From: Streptomyces sp. ICBB 8177
GTDB lineage: Bacteria > Actinomycetota > Actinomycetes > Streptomycetales > Streptomycetaceae
Direction of reading: 5' to 3'
NCBI RefSeq assembly: GCF_003144095.1
Contig: NZ_NSKH01000018.1
Location: 1,949,531-2,013,530 of the forward strand
DNA: 64,000 bases
Shown: positions 27,690-36,006 of the stretch, one piece after another
Numbering within the stretch: the first letter of the stretch is position 1
Layout: the number at the start of each line of letters is the position of its first letter
The notes under the pieces: generated by a model
What the model saw: the letters and a program-made list of their open reading frames with translations, nothing else
Database searches by the model: none
What the model was told of the DNA's origin: nothing
Program-made: the position numbers and the translations under genes

Positions 27690-28421
27690 ATGGGATCGCC
27701 CATGTACCGACTGACCGCCGTCACCAAGCGCTACGCGGCCGCCGACGCCGTCGGCTCGGCTGAGGCGCTGAGCGGCGTCACGCTGTCCGTCCCCCGGGGC
27801 GGGCAACTCGTCGTGCAGGGACCGTCCGGCGGCGGCAAGTCCACGCTGCTGCGGCTGCTCGGCGGCCTCGACCGCCCGACCGAGGGCAGCGTCGAACTGG
27901 ACGGCACGGACCTGGCCGCACTCGACGACGCCACGCTGGCCGCCGTACGCGCCGAGCACATCGGATTCGTACCGCGCCGGGCGCACCTGCTGCCCGCGCT
28001 GACCGCCCGGGAGAACGTGGAGACCGCCCTCGTGCCGCTCGGCGTACGGCGTGCCGAACGGCGGGCGCGGGCGGCCGGGGTCCTGGAGTGGGCCGGCCTC
28101 GGTGACCGACTGCGGCGCGTACCGGCCGAGTTGACGCCCGCGGAGCGGCAGCGGGTGGCGATCGCCCGGGCCGTGGTGAAGCGGCCGAAGGTGCTGCTGG
28201 CCGACGAGCCGACCGGCGGCCTCGGCAGGCAGGACGCCGCCGGGGTGCTGGCGCTCCTGGAGGCCGCCCGCCACGTCGACGCCCGCCCCGGGCTCGTACC
28301 GACGCTCGTGATGGTCACCCACGACTCGGCCACCGCGCGCAGGGCGCCCCGGCTGGCGGTGCTCAGGCGCGGACGCGTCGAGCTGACCGAGCGCGAGGAC
28401 GGGGACGCCGCGAACGGATGA
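27690..28421 (+). CDS. ABC transporter ATP-binding protein with degenerate signature motif
   Basis: 243-residue MacB/LolD-type ATPase. Walker A GPSGGGKST, Walker B VLLADEPTGG and H-loop VMVTHDSA are intact. The Q-loop reads GFVPRRAHLLP without the usual Gln, and the signature reads ELTPAERQRVAIARA instead of LSGGQ. Such substitutions usually lower ATPase activity, so the pair may work slowly, or the permease-ATPase unit may be a sensor or be decaying. It is 9 bp downstream of its permease. Confidence 0.9.
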   Translation: MGSPMYRLTAVTKRYAAADAVGSAEALSGVTLSVPRGGQLVVQGPSGGGKSTLLRLLGGLDRPTEGSVELDGTDLAALDDATLAAVRAEHIGFVPRRAHLLPALTARENVETALVPLGVRRAERRARAAGVLEWAGLGDRLRRVPAELTPAERQRVAIARAVVKRPKVLLADEPTGGLGRQDAAGVLALLEAARHVDARPGLVPTLVMVTHDSATARRAPRLAVLRRGRVELTEREDGDAANG

Positions 28422-28513
28422 CGCCGGTGGGCGCGCCCTCGCGTCCGAGCGGTCGGCGGCCGGGAAAGGACCACCATTGACCCGCCCGCCAACTCCCCGC
28501 CGTGGAGGCCCCC

Positions 28514-29110
28514 TTGGGCACGCCCCTCGACACCGACCCGGCCCGCACCGGCGCTTGCGGTCCGCGCCGTCCCGGCCCTGTCGACCGCCTGCTCGGCGCC
28601 GTCGGCACCGCGCGTGCCGCCGCGACCGCGCTCACCGCCACCGTGGGCGTCTACATGGCCCTGGTGGCGTTCGGCAACATCACCGACTTCGGCACCAACC
28701 GCGCCTACGTGCGGCACGTGTTCGCGATGGACACCACGTTCCACGACAAGGCCCTGATGTGGCGGGCGATCACCAGCCCCGGCCTGGCCGACGCCGGATA
28801 CGTGGCGATCATCGCGTGGGAGACGCTCACCGCGCTCGTGCTGATCGCGGCGACCGTGTGGTGGTGCGGCGCGGCCCGCCCCGAGCGGGCGCTGCGGGCC
28901 CGGCGTGCGGCGGTGCTGGGGCTGGTGATGACGGAGCTGCTGTTCGGCGCCGGCTTCATCGCCATCGGCGGCGAGTGGTTCGCGATGTGGCAGTCCAAGC
29001 AGTGGAACGGCCTGGACTCGGCCATCCGCGACTTCACGCCGGCGGGCGTCGCGCTGCTGGCCGTCCTTCTGACGGGCGGGGAGCGGGAGGGCGCTTTGCC
29101 CCGCGAGTGA
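28514..29110 (+). CDS. DUF2165-family integral membrane protein
   Basis: 198 residues with four predicted helices. The family signature is clear: NITDFGTNRAYVRHVFAMDT followed by TFHDKALMWRAITSP, and a C-terminal GGEWFAMWQSKQWNG. TTG 28514 is chosen because a GGAGG site lies 5 bases upstream; GTG 28502 would put that site inside the gene. Function is unknown for the family. Confidence 0.88.
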   Translation: MGTPLDTDPARTGACGPRRPGPVDRLLGAVGTARAAATALTATVGVYMALVAFGNITDFGTNRAYVRHVFAMDTTFHDKALMWRAITSPGLADAGYVAIIAWETLTALVLIAATVWWCGAARPERALRARRAAVLGLVMTELLFGAGFIAIGGEWFAMWQSKQWNGLDSAIRDFTPAGVALLAVLLTGGEREGALPRE

Positions 29111-29402
29111 CCGGCTCACGGCGCGCAGTACGCCCCCGGTGACCCAACGGGCGCCGGCGCGTGCCGCCGGCCGGGGCATTGCGCGGCGAAACCGTTACTT
29201 CCGGCCTCGTGCGCGGTATCCAGCGGACCGTGCGGCACAGGCCGCAAGCCCGCGAGGAAGGCCCCATGCGCGCACGCCCCCGCCGTCTGCTCGGCACCGC
29301 TGTCACCCCCGGGGGCGGCAACGCGCGGACCATCGTGCCGAAGATCGCCGCCTGCCTCGCCCCGACAAGCCCCTCCAGGGCTGACACCGCAGGGAGCCCG
29401 AC

Positions 29403-29726
29403 ATGCCCAAGTACCTGATCCAGTCCCGCTACACCCCCGAAGGCGCCAAGGGCCTGCTCGCCGAGGGCGGCACGGCCCGTCGCGCGGTCGTGGATGCGGT
29501 CGTCACCGGTCTGGGCGGCACGGTCGAGTCGGTGTACTTCGCCTTCGGTGGCGACGACCTGATCACCATCGTGGACCTCCCCGACGAGGCGTCCATGGCG
29601 GCGGTGAGCCTCACGGTCACATCGAGCGGCGCGATCACCACGAGGACGACACCACTGCTGACGGCCGCCCAGCTGGACGAGGCGACCCGCAAGAAGGTCG
29701 ATTTCCGCGCACCGCAGGCGGGTTGA
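29403..29726 (+). CDS. GYD-domain protein
   Basis: 107-residue small alpha/beta-barrel-like protein: MPKYLIQSRYTPEGAKGLLA at the start and VESVYFAFGGDDLITIVDLP in the middle, the GYD signature being GGDD here. No catalytic role is established for this family. AGGGAGCC precedes ATG 29403. The 291-bp spacer before it shows no other gene. Confidence 0.85.
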   Translation: MPKYLIQSRYTPEGAKGLLAEGGTARRAVVDAVVTGLGGTVESVYFAFGGDDLITIVDLPDEASMAAVSLTVTSSGAITTRTTPLLTAAQLDEATRKKVDFRAPQAG

Positions 29727-30117
29727 CACGCCCGTGGCCCTTCGACGGCCCTGACGTCGGGGTCGTACGCCTGCACGGCCTTCCACCTGCCGGAACGACC
29801 CGAACAGACCCTCGTCGTCCACGTGCCCCAGGGCCGGGCCCAGTGACGGGTGCCGGAACCCGCCGGGGAGGGTGCCGAGGGTGGTGAAGCCGAGGTGCTC
29901 GTGGCACCGGACGCCCGCGAAGCCGCGGGCCGAGGCCCGGTCGAGCAGGTACTCGCCCAGCCCCCCGGCCGACGCCCCGGCCACGCGCCTGCCGAGCACG
30001 CGTCGACCCCGCACCGCTACGACGACACGGCCACGGGGCGCACCACCCGCCTGGGCTTCCGTCCGGCCGGGCGGGTTGCCCGGGGGCGTCCGACCGAGAG
30101 CCGCGCCGCGGACCCCC
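29727..30117. other. Spacer with a degenerate acetyltransferase fragment
   Basis: 391 bp between the GYD gene and msrA. The only protein-like content is the GNAT-like fragment listed separately on the minus strand. No repeat or clear hairpin was found. Confidence 0.5.
29815..30014 (-). pseudogene. C-terminal remnant of a GNAT acetyltransferase
   Basis: The minus-strand frame reads GLGEYLLDRASARGFAGV and then CHEHLGFTTLGTLPGGFRHP, matching the last helix-strand part of GNAT N-acetyltransferases (H-E-x-L-G-F-x-x-x-G-T-L-P). The acetyl-CoA-binding R-x-x-G-x-G/A part and everything upstream are missing and the end is replaced by unrelated sequence. It is probably a truncated relic. Confidence 0.45.
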
Positions 30118-30771
30118 TCAGGCCCCGGCCACGCCCACCGGGCAGGAGACGCCCGTGCCGCCGAGGCCGCAGTAGCCCGCGGGGTTCTTGTCCAGGTACT
30201 GCTGGTGGTACTCCTCGGCGGGGTGGAAGGGGCCCGCGGGGGCCAGTTCCGTGGTGATCTCGCCGTAGCCGCTCGCGGTCAGGACGGGCTGGAAGGCGTC
30301 GCGGGAGGCGGCGGCGGTCTTCGCCTGGAGGTCGTCGTGGGTGTAGATCGCCGAGCGGTACTGGGTGCCCACGTCGTTGCCCTGGCGGAAGCCCTGCGTG
30401 GGGTCGTGCGACTCCCAGAAGACCTTCAGCAGCCGCTCGTACGAGACGACCGCCGGGTCGTAGACCACCCGTACCGCCTCGGTGTGGCCGGTCTCGCCGG
30501 AGCAGACCTCCTCGTACGTCGGGTTCGGGGTGTGGCCGCCCTGGTAGCCGACGAGCGTGGTCCACACGCCCGGCGTCTGCCAGAAGCGCCGCTCCGCTCC
30601 CCAGAAGCAGCCCAGGGCGAAGTCCGCCACCTTCAGGCCCTCCGGGTACGGGCCCAGGATCGGGTTGCCCAGGACGGTGTGCCGGGGCGATCCGGCGAGC
30701 ACGGGTTCGGCGCGGCCGGGAAGGGCCTCCTGCGCGGTGGGGAGCTTCGTCTTGAAGCGGCTGAAGAACAT
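30118..30771 (-). CDS. msrA: Peptide-methionine (S)-S-oxide reductase
   Basis: 217-residue MsrA repairing methionine-S-sulfoxide in proteins. The catalytic motif is [39 protein letters not shown] and [18 protein letters not shown] follow, and C-terminal cysteines in [12 protein letters not shown] can act as resolving residues. ATG 30771 is preferred over the longer frame because of GGAGAGG 6 bases upstream. It is divergent from the cystathionine gamma-synthase gene (97-bp spacer). Confidence 0.95.
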   Translation of the reverse strand: MFFSRFKTKLPTAQEALPGRAEPVLAGSPRHTVLGNPILGPYPEGLKVADFALGCFWGAERRFWQTPGVWTTLVGYQGGHTPNPTYEEVCSGETGHTEAVRVVYDPAVVSYERLLKVFWESHDPTQGFRQGNDVGTQYRSAIYTHDDLQAKTAAASRDAFQPVLTASGYGEITTELAPAGPFHPAEEYHQQYLDKNPAGYCGLGGTGVSCPVGVAGA

Positions 30772-30868
30772 CGCTACCTCTCCGAGGGATCCGGGCCGGC
30801 CTGACAACCTCAAGCGTCAACGCCGACGGCCCGCGCGGGATTCCTTCCCGGCGCATTACGCTCGCACC

Positions 30869-32029
30869 ATGAGCGAGCACCACACCCACACCGACCGGGG
30901 CTTCGAGACCCGCGCCATCCACGCGGGCCAGCCCGCCGACGCCCAGACCGGCGCCGTCGTCACGCCGATCTACCAGGTGTCGACGTACAAGCAGGACGGC
31001 GTCGGCGGCCTGCGCGGCGGCTACGAGTACAGCCGGTCGGCGAACCCGACCCGTACCGCCCTGGAGGAGAACCTCGCCGCGCTGGAGGGCGGCCGCCGCG
31101 GTCTGGCGTTCGCCTCCGGGCTGGCCGCCGAGGACTGCCTGCTGCGCACCCTGCTCGCCCCCGGCGACCACGTGGTGATCCCCAACGACGCCTACGGCGG
31201 CACCTTCCGCCTGTTCTCCAAGGTCGTCGAGCGCTGGGGCGTGCAGTGGTCGGTGGCCGACACCTCCGACACCGCCGCCGTGCGGGCGCAGCTGCGGCCC
31301 AACACCAAGGTCGTCTGGGTGGAGACGCCCAGCAACCCGCTGCTCGGCATCACCGACATCGCCGCGCTCGCCGCCGTCGCGCGCGGCGCGGGCGCCCACC
31401 TCGTCGTGGACAACACCTTCGCCAGCCCCTATCTCCAGCAGCCGCTGGCGCTCGGCGCCGACGTCGTCGTGCACTCGACCACCAAGTACATGGGCGGCCA
31501 CTCCGACGTGGTCGGCGGCGCGCTGGTCACCTCCGACGCGGAGCTGGGCGAGCGGCTGGCCTACCACCAGAACGCGATGGGCGCGGTGGCCGGGCCGTTC
31601 GACGCGTGGCTGGTGATGCGCGGGATCAAGACGCTGGCGGTGCGCATGGACCGGCACTGCGAGAACGCCGAGCGGGTCGCCGAGATGCTCGGCAACCACC
31701 CGAAGGTCAGCCAGGTCCTCTACCCGGGCCTGCCCACCCACCCCGGTCACGAGGTCGCCGCCAAGCAGATGAAGGCGTTCGGCGGCATGATCTCGTTCCG
31801 CGTCGAGGGCGGCGAGGAGGCGGCGGTCGCGGTCTGCGACCGGGCGAAGCTGTTCACCCTGGGCGAGTCGCTGGGCGGCGTGGAGTCGCTGATCGAGCAC
31901 CCGGGCCGGATGACCCACGCCTCGGCGGCGGGTTCCGCGCTGGAGGTGCCGAACGACCTGGTCCGGCTGTCGGTCGGCATCGAGGCGATCGACGACCTGC
32001 TGGCGGACCTGCGGCAGGCGCTGGGCTGA
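30869..32029 (+). CDS. metB: Cystathionine gamma-synthase
   Basis: 386-residue PLP enzyme of the Cys/Met metabolism family. The PLP lysine lies in HSTTKYMGGHSDVVGG; YEYSRSANPTRTALEENLAALEGG and VVDNTFASPYLQQPL are the cofactor/substrate segments and ESLGGVESLIEHPGRMTH the C-terminal signature. The E-S-L-G-G-V-E-S-L type is shared by cystathionine gamma-synthases and gamma-lyases, so beta/gamma replacement versus elimination cannot be decided from sequence. It is divergent from msrA. Confidence 0.92.
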   Translation: MSEHHTHTDRGFETRAIHAGQPADAQTGAVVTPIYQVSTYKQDGVGGLRGGYEYSRSANPTRTALEENLAALEGGRRGLAFASGLAAEDCLLRTLLAPGDHVVIPNDAYGGTFRLFSKVVERWGVQWSVADTSDTAAVRAQLRPNTKVVWVETPSNPLLGITDIAALAAVARGAGAHLVVDNTFASPYLQQPLALGADVVVHSTTKYMGGHSDVVGGALVTSDAELGERLAYHQNAMGAVAGPFDAWLVMRGIKTLAVRMDRHCENAERVAEMLGNHPKVSQVLYPGLPTHPGHEVAAKQMKAFGGMISFRVEGGEEAAVAVCDRAKLFTLGESLGGVESLIEHPGRMTHASAAGSALEVPNDLVRLSVGIEAIDDLLADLRQALG

Positions 32030-32063
32030 CTCGCAGCCGCATCTCGTCACGCCGCCGCCCGGC

Positions 32064-32327
32064 TCACCAACCGCCGGGCGGCGGCACGTTGAGCGGGGGC
32101 GGGGAGGGCCACACGGCGATCGCCCAGACCGCAACCGCCACGGCGGCGGCGAGCAGGAGCAGGGCGAGCGCGGTACGGGCCAGGCGTCTTCGGCGCAGGC
32201 GGCGCGCGCCGCGGGCCATCGCGCGTACGGCCAGGTCCGGCGGGACCACCGGATAGGCGGCGTCCAGCATGGCGTGGACCTCGGCCTCCCTGCCGCCCGG
32301 CAGCCGGTCGACCGCCCCGCCGCTCAC
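32064..32327 (-). CDS. Small single-pass membrane protein coupled to a sigma factor
   Basis: 87 residues starting at GTG 32327 (VSGGAVDRLPGG). It has a short N-terminal soluble part (EVHAMLDAAYPVVPPDLAVRA), an Arg-rich stretch (RRLRRRRLART), one transmembrane helix (ALALLLLAAAVAVAVWAIAV) and a tail ending NVPPPGGW. The start overlaps the sigma-factor stop as GTGA, so translation is coupled. Position and topology suggest an anti-sigma factor or membrane tether, but no zinc-anti-sigma motif (HxxxCxxC) is present. Function is inferred from context only. Confidence 0.7.
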   Translation of the reverse strand: MSGGAVDRLPGGREAEVHAMLDAAYPVVPPDLAVRAMARGARRLRRRRLARTALALLLLAAAVAVAVWAIAVWPSPPPLNVPPPGGW

Positions 32328-32842
32328 GCAGGGCCCCCGGCACCCCGAGCCCCGGTATCGCGGCCACCCGGATCGCGGCCGACCGGATCGCGGGCCCGCG
32401 AAGCGCGGCCGGCCGGGTCGCGGCTGCGCATCGCCGCCACCGCGCGCCCGCACAGGGTGCGCAACCGCTCGGTGGGCAGGCCCAGTTGGGCGGCGGCCTG
32501 TTCGTCGGCCAGGCCCTCGTACATCCGCAGCACCAGCACCAGCCGCTCCCTGGGCGGCAGCCGGTCCAGGCGGCCGCCGCACGGGCGGCGGTAGCGCCAG
32601 GCGCGGTGCGCGTAGCCCGCGGTCAGCTCCTGCCGGGCGTGCGCGTACGGGTCCTCGCCGCGCATCCGGAACCAGTCGGCGTACGTGCGTGACAGCGCGG
32701 CGACCACCAGCCGCTCGGCCTCGCCGGGATCGCCGGTCAGCAGCGTCGCGACGTGCAGCAGCCGTCCGCCGGCGCCCGCGGTGAACGCCTGGAACTCGCG
32801 GGCCCTGCGCTGCTCCCTGATCCGCCGTCGCGCGTTGACCAT
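32324..32842 (-). CDS. RNA polymerase sigma-70-family factor (SigE-like group)
   Basis: 172-residue ECF-type sigma factor. The region 2-like part is REFQAFTAGAGGRLLHVATL through LVVAALSRTYADW; the region 4 helix-turn-helix is RLDRLPPRERLVLVLRMYEG then LADEQAAAQLGLPTERLRTL. The C-terminus is an Arg/Gly/Asp-rich low-complexity tail (about 35 residues). ATG 32842 is preceded by GGGGAGGC. The next gene starts within its stop codon. The -35 and -10 specificity cannot be read from the sequence. Confidence 0.8.
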   Translation of the reverse strand: MVNARRRIREQRRAREFQAFTAGAGGRLLHVATLLTGDPGEAERLVVAALSRTYADWFRMRGEDPYAHARQELTAGYAHRAWRYRRPCGGRLDRLPPRERLVLVLRMYEGLADEQAAAQLGLPTERLRTLCGRAVAAMRSRDPAGRASRARDPVGRDPGGRDTGARGAGGPA

Positions 32843-32973
32843 GCCTCCCCCCGGCACAGTGGTGTTGGGCCATGGGACGGCATCGCGGTCGCCCCGGTCA
32901 AGAGGCGCGCGGCACGCGTTCGGCGCGAGGTGGCGAGGCGGCACGCGTCCGGCCGCCGCGGGTCCCGGGGCGG

Positions 32974-33456
32974 TCAGTCGCCCTGCGCCACCGTCAGGTG
33001 GTACTTCGACAGCGCCAGGTTGAAGCGCGTCAACAGCTCGGTGAACGCCTCGCGTTCGTCCGCCGACCAGTCCTCGGTGACGACGGCCATCAGCTCGCGG
33101 CGGGAGGCGCGGACCTCCTCCAGGCGCTCCAGCCCGCGCGGGGAGAGCGCGAGCACCACCGCCCGGCCGTCGTCGGGGTGCGAGGTGCGCTTGACCAGGC
33201 CCGCCTCGACCAGCGGCGCGACCTGACGGGTCACGGTGGAGGAGTCGATGCCCATGCCCTCGGCGAGCGCCTTGACGCCCATCGGGCCTTCCCGGTCGAG
33301 CCGGTTGAGCAGCAGGTACGCCGCCCGGTCCATGGAGTTGCGGGCCCTGCCCACGCCGCCGAGCCGGGTCTGCTCGGCCCGGCGGGCGAAGAGCGCCACC
33401 TCGTGCTGGAGGCGCTCGTAGAGTGCGGTGGACGTCATGTCAACGGTGGTCGGCAT
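32974..33456 (-). CDS. MarR-family transcriptional regulator
   Basis: 160 residues with a winged helix: GPMGVKALAEGMGIDSSTVT then RQVAPLVEAGLVKRTSHPDD and the wing GRAVVLALSPRG, the standard MarR recognition-helix and wing signature. ATG 33456 is used; ATG 33438 is an in-frame alternative and neither has a strong ribosome-binding site. It is divergent from ilvA with a 96-bp spacer, so it may regulate itself and possibly ilvA. Confidence 0.88.
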   Translation of the reverse strand: MPTTVDMTSTALYERLQHEVALFARRAEQTRLGGVGRARNSMDRAAYLLLNRLDREGPMGVKALAEGMGIDSSTVTRQVAPLVEAGLVKRTSHPDDGRAVVLALSPRGLERLEEVRASRRELMAVVTEDWSADEREAFTELLTRFNLALSKYHLTVAQGD

Positions 33457-33552
33457 GTCGGAAGGGTACGCGGACGGGCTGTTCCCCGTACCCCCGCTGT
33501 CCAAACATCGGACCGCCGAGCCGAACGTGCGGCGTGCTGCCATGCTGGGCGC

Positions 33553-34794
33553 ATGGACCACCGCACCACCGGCCGCGGGGTCGCAAGCCCCGCCGCCGTC
33601 ACGCTCGACGACGTACGCCTCGCGGCCAAGACGCTCTCGGGCGTGGCCAGGACGACCGCGCTGGAGGGCAGCCGACACCTGTCCGCCCTGGTCGGCGCCC
33701 CGGTCCACCTCAAGTGCGAGAACCTCCAGCGCACCGGCTCGTTCAAGCTGCGCGGCGCCTACGTGCGCATCGCGGGCCTGACCGCCGCCGAGCGGGCCGC
33801 CGGGGTGGTCGCGGCGAGCGCGGGCAACCACGCGCAGGGCGTCGCGCTGGCCGCCGCGCTGCTGGGCGTGCGGGCCACCGTCTTCATGCCCACCGGCGCG
33901 CCGCTGCCGAAGGTCGCGGCCACCCGGGAGTACGGCGCCGACGTGCGCGCCCACGGCCAGGTCGTCGACGAGACGCTGCACGCCGCGCGGGAGTTCGCGA
34001 GCGAGACCGGTGCCGTCCTCATCCACCCCTTCGACCACCCGGACGTCGTCGCCGGCCAGGGCACCGTCGGCCTGGAGATCCTGGAGCAGTGCCCCGAGGT
34101 GCGCACCGTCGTCGTCGGCATGGGCGGCGGGGGGCTCGCGGCCGGGATCGCGGTGGCGGTCAAGTCGCTGCGGCCCGACGTGCGGATCGTGGGCGTGCAG
34201 GCGCAGGGAGCCGCCGCGTACCCGGTGTCGCTTGCGGCGGGGCGGCCGGTGGCCCTCCGGTCACCGCACACCGTGGCGGACGGCATCAGGGTGGGACGCC
34301 CCGGCGACGTCCCGTTCCGGATCGTGGACGAGCTGGTGGACGAGGTCCGCACGGTCTCGGAGGACGAGCTGTCGTCGGCGCTGCTGCTGTGCCTGGAGCG
34401 GGCGAAGATGGTGGTGGAGCCCGCGGGGGCCAGCCCGGTCGCCGCGCTGCTGTCGGACCCGGGCGCGTTCGAGGGCCCGGTGGTCGCCGTGCTGTCCGGC
34501 GGCAACGTCGACCCGCTGCTGCTGCAGCGGGTGCTGCGGCACGGCATGGCGGCGGCCGGCCGCTACCTGTCGCTGCGGGTGCGGCTGACCGACCGGCCGG
34601 GGGCGCTCGCGCTGCTGCTGGGGGTGCTGTCGCGGGCCGACGCCAACGTGCTGGACGTCGGTCACGTGCGCATCGACCCGCAGTTGCAGCTGACGGAGGT
34701 GGAGGTGGAACTGCAACTGGAGACCGACGGGCCGGAGCACTGCGCGCGGCTGATCGAGGCGCTCGGCGCGGAGGGTTACGCGATCATCCGCTGA
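33553..34794 (+). CDS. ilvA: Threonine ammonia-lyase (threonine dehydratase) with ACT domain
   Basis: 413-residue fold-type II PLP enzyme converting threonine to 2-oxobutanoate. The PLP lysine is in RTGSFKLRGAYVR, the phosphate-binding glycine loop is VGMGGGGLAAG and the C-terminal cofactor segment is VLSGGNVDP. The last ~75 residues form an ACT domain (YLSLRVRLTDRPGALALLLG), as in catabolic or short-form enzymes. It feeds isoleucine synthesis or threonine breakdown; 2-oxobutanoate can give propionyl-CoA for the carboxylase at 15965. ATG 33553 lies 9 residues before the conserved start region. Confidence 0.94.
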   Translation: MDHRTTGRGVASPAAVTLDDVRLAAKTLSGVARTTALEGSRHLSALVGAPVHLKCENLQRTGSFKLRGAYVRIAGLTAAERAAGVVAASAGNHAQGVALAAALLGVRATVFMPTGAPLPKVAATREYGADVRAHGQVVDETLHAAREFASETGAVLIHPFDHPDVVAGQGTVGLEILEQCPEVRTVVVGMGGGGLAAGIAVAVKSLRPDVRIVGVQAQGAAAYPVSLAAGRPVALRSPHTVADGIRVGRPGDVPFRIVDELVDEVRTVSEDELSSALLLCLERAKMVVEPAGASPVAALLSDPGAFEGPVVAVLSGGNVDPLLLQRVLRHGMAAAGRYLSLRVRLTDRPGALALLLGVLSRADANVLDVGHVRIDPQLQLTEVEVELQLETDGPEHCARLIEALGAEGYAIIR

Positions 34795-34803
34795 GCGGAC
34801 CGG

Positions 34804-34823
34804 CGGGCAGGGGTGGCTGCCCG
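34804..34823 (+). terminator. Short hairpin after ilvA
   Basis: CGGGCAG (34804-34810) pairs with CTGCCCG (34817-34823) around a 6-base loop, 9 bp after the ilvA stop and just before the exporter promoter. Confidence 0.6.
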
Positions 34824-34831
34824 TAAACCGG

Positions 34832-34861
34832 TTGACGCGATATATCGCGTCACGCGATACT
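34832..34861 (+). promoter_or_regulatory. Promoter with overlapping palindromic operators before the DrrAB-type exporter
   Basis: A -35-like TTGACG (34832-34837) and -10-like GATACT (34856-34861) are 18 bases apart. The spacer is filled by a perfect 20-bp palindrome (34833-34852, TGACGCGATA and its complement) overlapping a second one, TATCGCG-TCA-CGCGATA (34843-34859). A repressor bound here would block transcription of the exporter. PadR- or TetR-type proteins often bind AT-centred palindromes like this in exporter promoters. No regulator gene of that type is adjacent. Confidence 0.72.
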
Positions 34862-34983
34862 CGTGGGAGCGGTTCGGGCGTCTGCCACGCCCGTACGCCT
34901 TTCATTCCGTATGTTCGTACGGCTGGCTGCCCGCCGGTGGTACATCCTCATCCTCACCCGCTCCACACACTGGGAGACCTCAC

Positions 34984-36006
34984 ATGCCAGGCGCCATCCA
35001 CGCCGAAGGGCTGGTGAAGACCTTCGGTGACGTCAGAGCTCTGGACGGTGTCGATCTCGACGTGCCCGCCGGCACCGTCCTCGGTCTGCTCGGACCCAAC
35101 GGCGCCGGGAAGACCACCGCCGTCCGCGTGCTGACCACCCTGTTGCGGCCCGACAGCGGCACCGCGCACGTCGCCGGCATCGACGTGCTCAAGCGGCCCA
35201 ACGAGGTGCGCAGGTCGATCGGGCTGTCGGGGCAGTTCGCGGCCGTCGACGAGTACCTGACCGGCCGGGAGAACCTCCAGATGGTCGGCCAGCTCTACCA
35301 GTTGCCCGCCCGCCGGGCGAAGGCCAGGGCGCTGGAGCTGCTGGAGCGGTTCAACCTCGCCGAGGCCGCCGACCGGCCCGCCAAGACCTACTCCGGCGGC
35401 ATGCGGCGCCGGCTGGACCTGGCCGCCGCGCTGGTCGTCAGCCCGCCGGTGATGTTCATGGACGAGCCGACCACGGGTCTCGACCCGCGCAACCGCCAGC
35501 AGTTGTGGGAGGTCATCGAGGAACTGGTCTCCGGCGGCACCACGTTGCTGCTCACCACGCAGTACCTGGAGGAGGCCGACCGCCTCGCGCACGACATCTG
35601 CGTCATCGACCACGGCAAGGTGATCGCCCGCGGCACCTCCGACCAGCTCAAGGCCCGCACCGGCGGCGAGCGCGTCGAGGTCGTCGTGCAGGACCGCGAC
35701 CTGCTGGCCACCGCCACCGAGGTGATGGCCGGCTTCGCCAAGGGCGAGCCCAAGGTCGAGAAGCAGATGCGGCGCATCACCGTGCCCGTCACCGGTGGCG
35801 CCAAGCTGCTCGCCGAGGTGATCAGGGAACTGGACACCCGGGGCATCGAGATCGACGACATCGGCCTGCGCAGGCCGACGCTCGACGACGTGTTCCTGTC
35901 GCTGACCGGGCACGTCGCCGAGGAGGCCGACTCCGACGAGGAGACGCCCGGCGGGTCCGGGCCCACCGGCAGCACCGGCACCGAGACCGAGGAGGCGGCC
36001 CGATGA
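34984..36006 (+). CDS. DrrA-type ABC exporter ATP-binding protein
   Basis: 340-residue ATPase of the daunorubicin-resistance type. Walker A LLGPNGAGKTT, Q-loop GLSGQFAAVDEYLTG, signature TYSGGMRRRLDLAAAL, Walker B VMFMDEPTTGLDPRN and switch His region (LLTTQYLEEADRLAHD, with the family's typical Q in place of H) are present. The family C-terminal domain (RRPTLDDVFLSLTGH) is followed by an acidic Gly/Ser-rich tail. GGGAG lies 7 bases before ATG 34984. It overlaps the permease gene by 4 bp (ATGA). Export of a hydrophobic natural product or antibiotic is likely; the substrate is unknown. Confidence 0.93.
   Translation: MPGAIHAEGLVKTFGDVRALDGVDLDVPAGTVLGLLGPNGAGKTTAVRVLTTLLRPDSGTAHVAGIDVLKRPNEVRRSIGLSGQFAAVDEYLTGRENLQMVGQLYQLPARRAKARALELLERFNLAEAADRPAKTYSGGMRRRLDLAAALVVSPPVMFMDEPTTGLDPRNRQQLWEVIEELVSGGTTLLLTTQYLEEADRLAHDICVIDHGKVIARGTSDQLKARTGGERVEVVVQDRDLLATATEVMAGFAKGEPKVEKQMRRITVPVTGGAKLLAEVIRELDTRGIEIDDIGLRRPTLDDVFLSLTGHVAEEADSDEETPGGSGPTGSTGTETEEAAR

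Noticed and set aside
29111..29402. A short plus-strand frame (MRARPRRLLGTAVTPGG) before the GYD gene
   Set aside because: Arg/Pro-rich, no ribosome-binding site linked to a conserved start, no recognisable domain.
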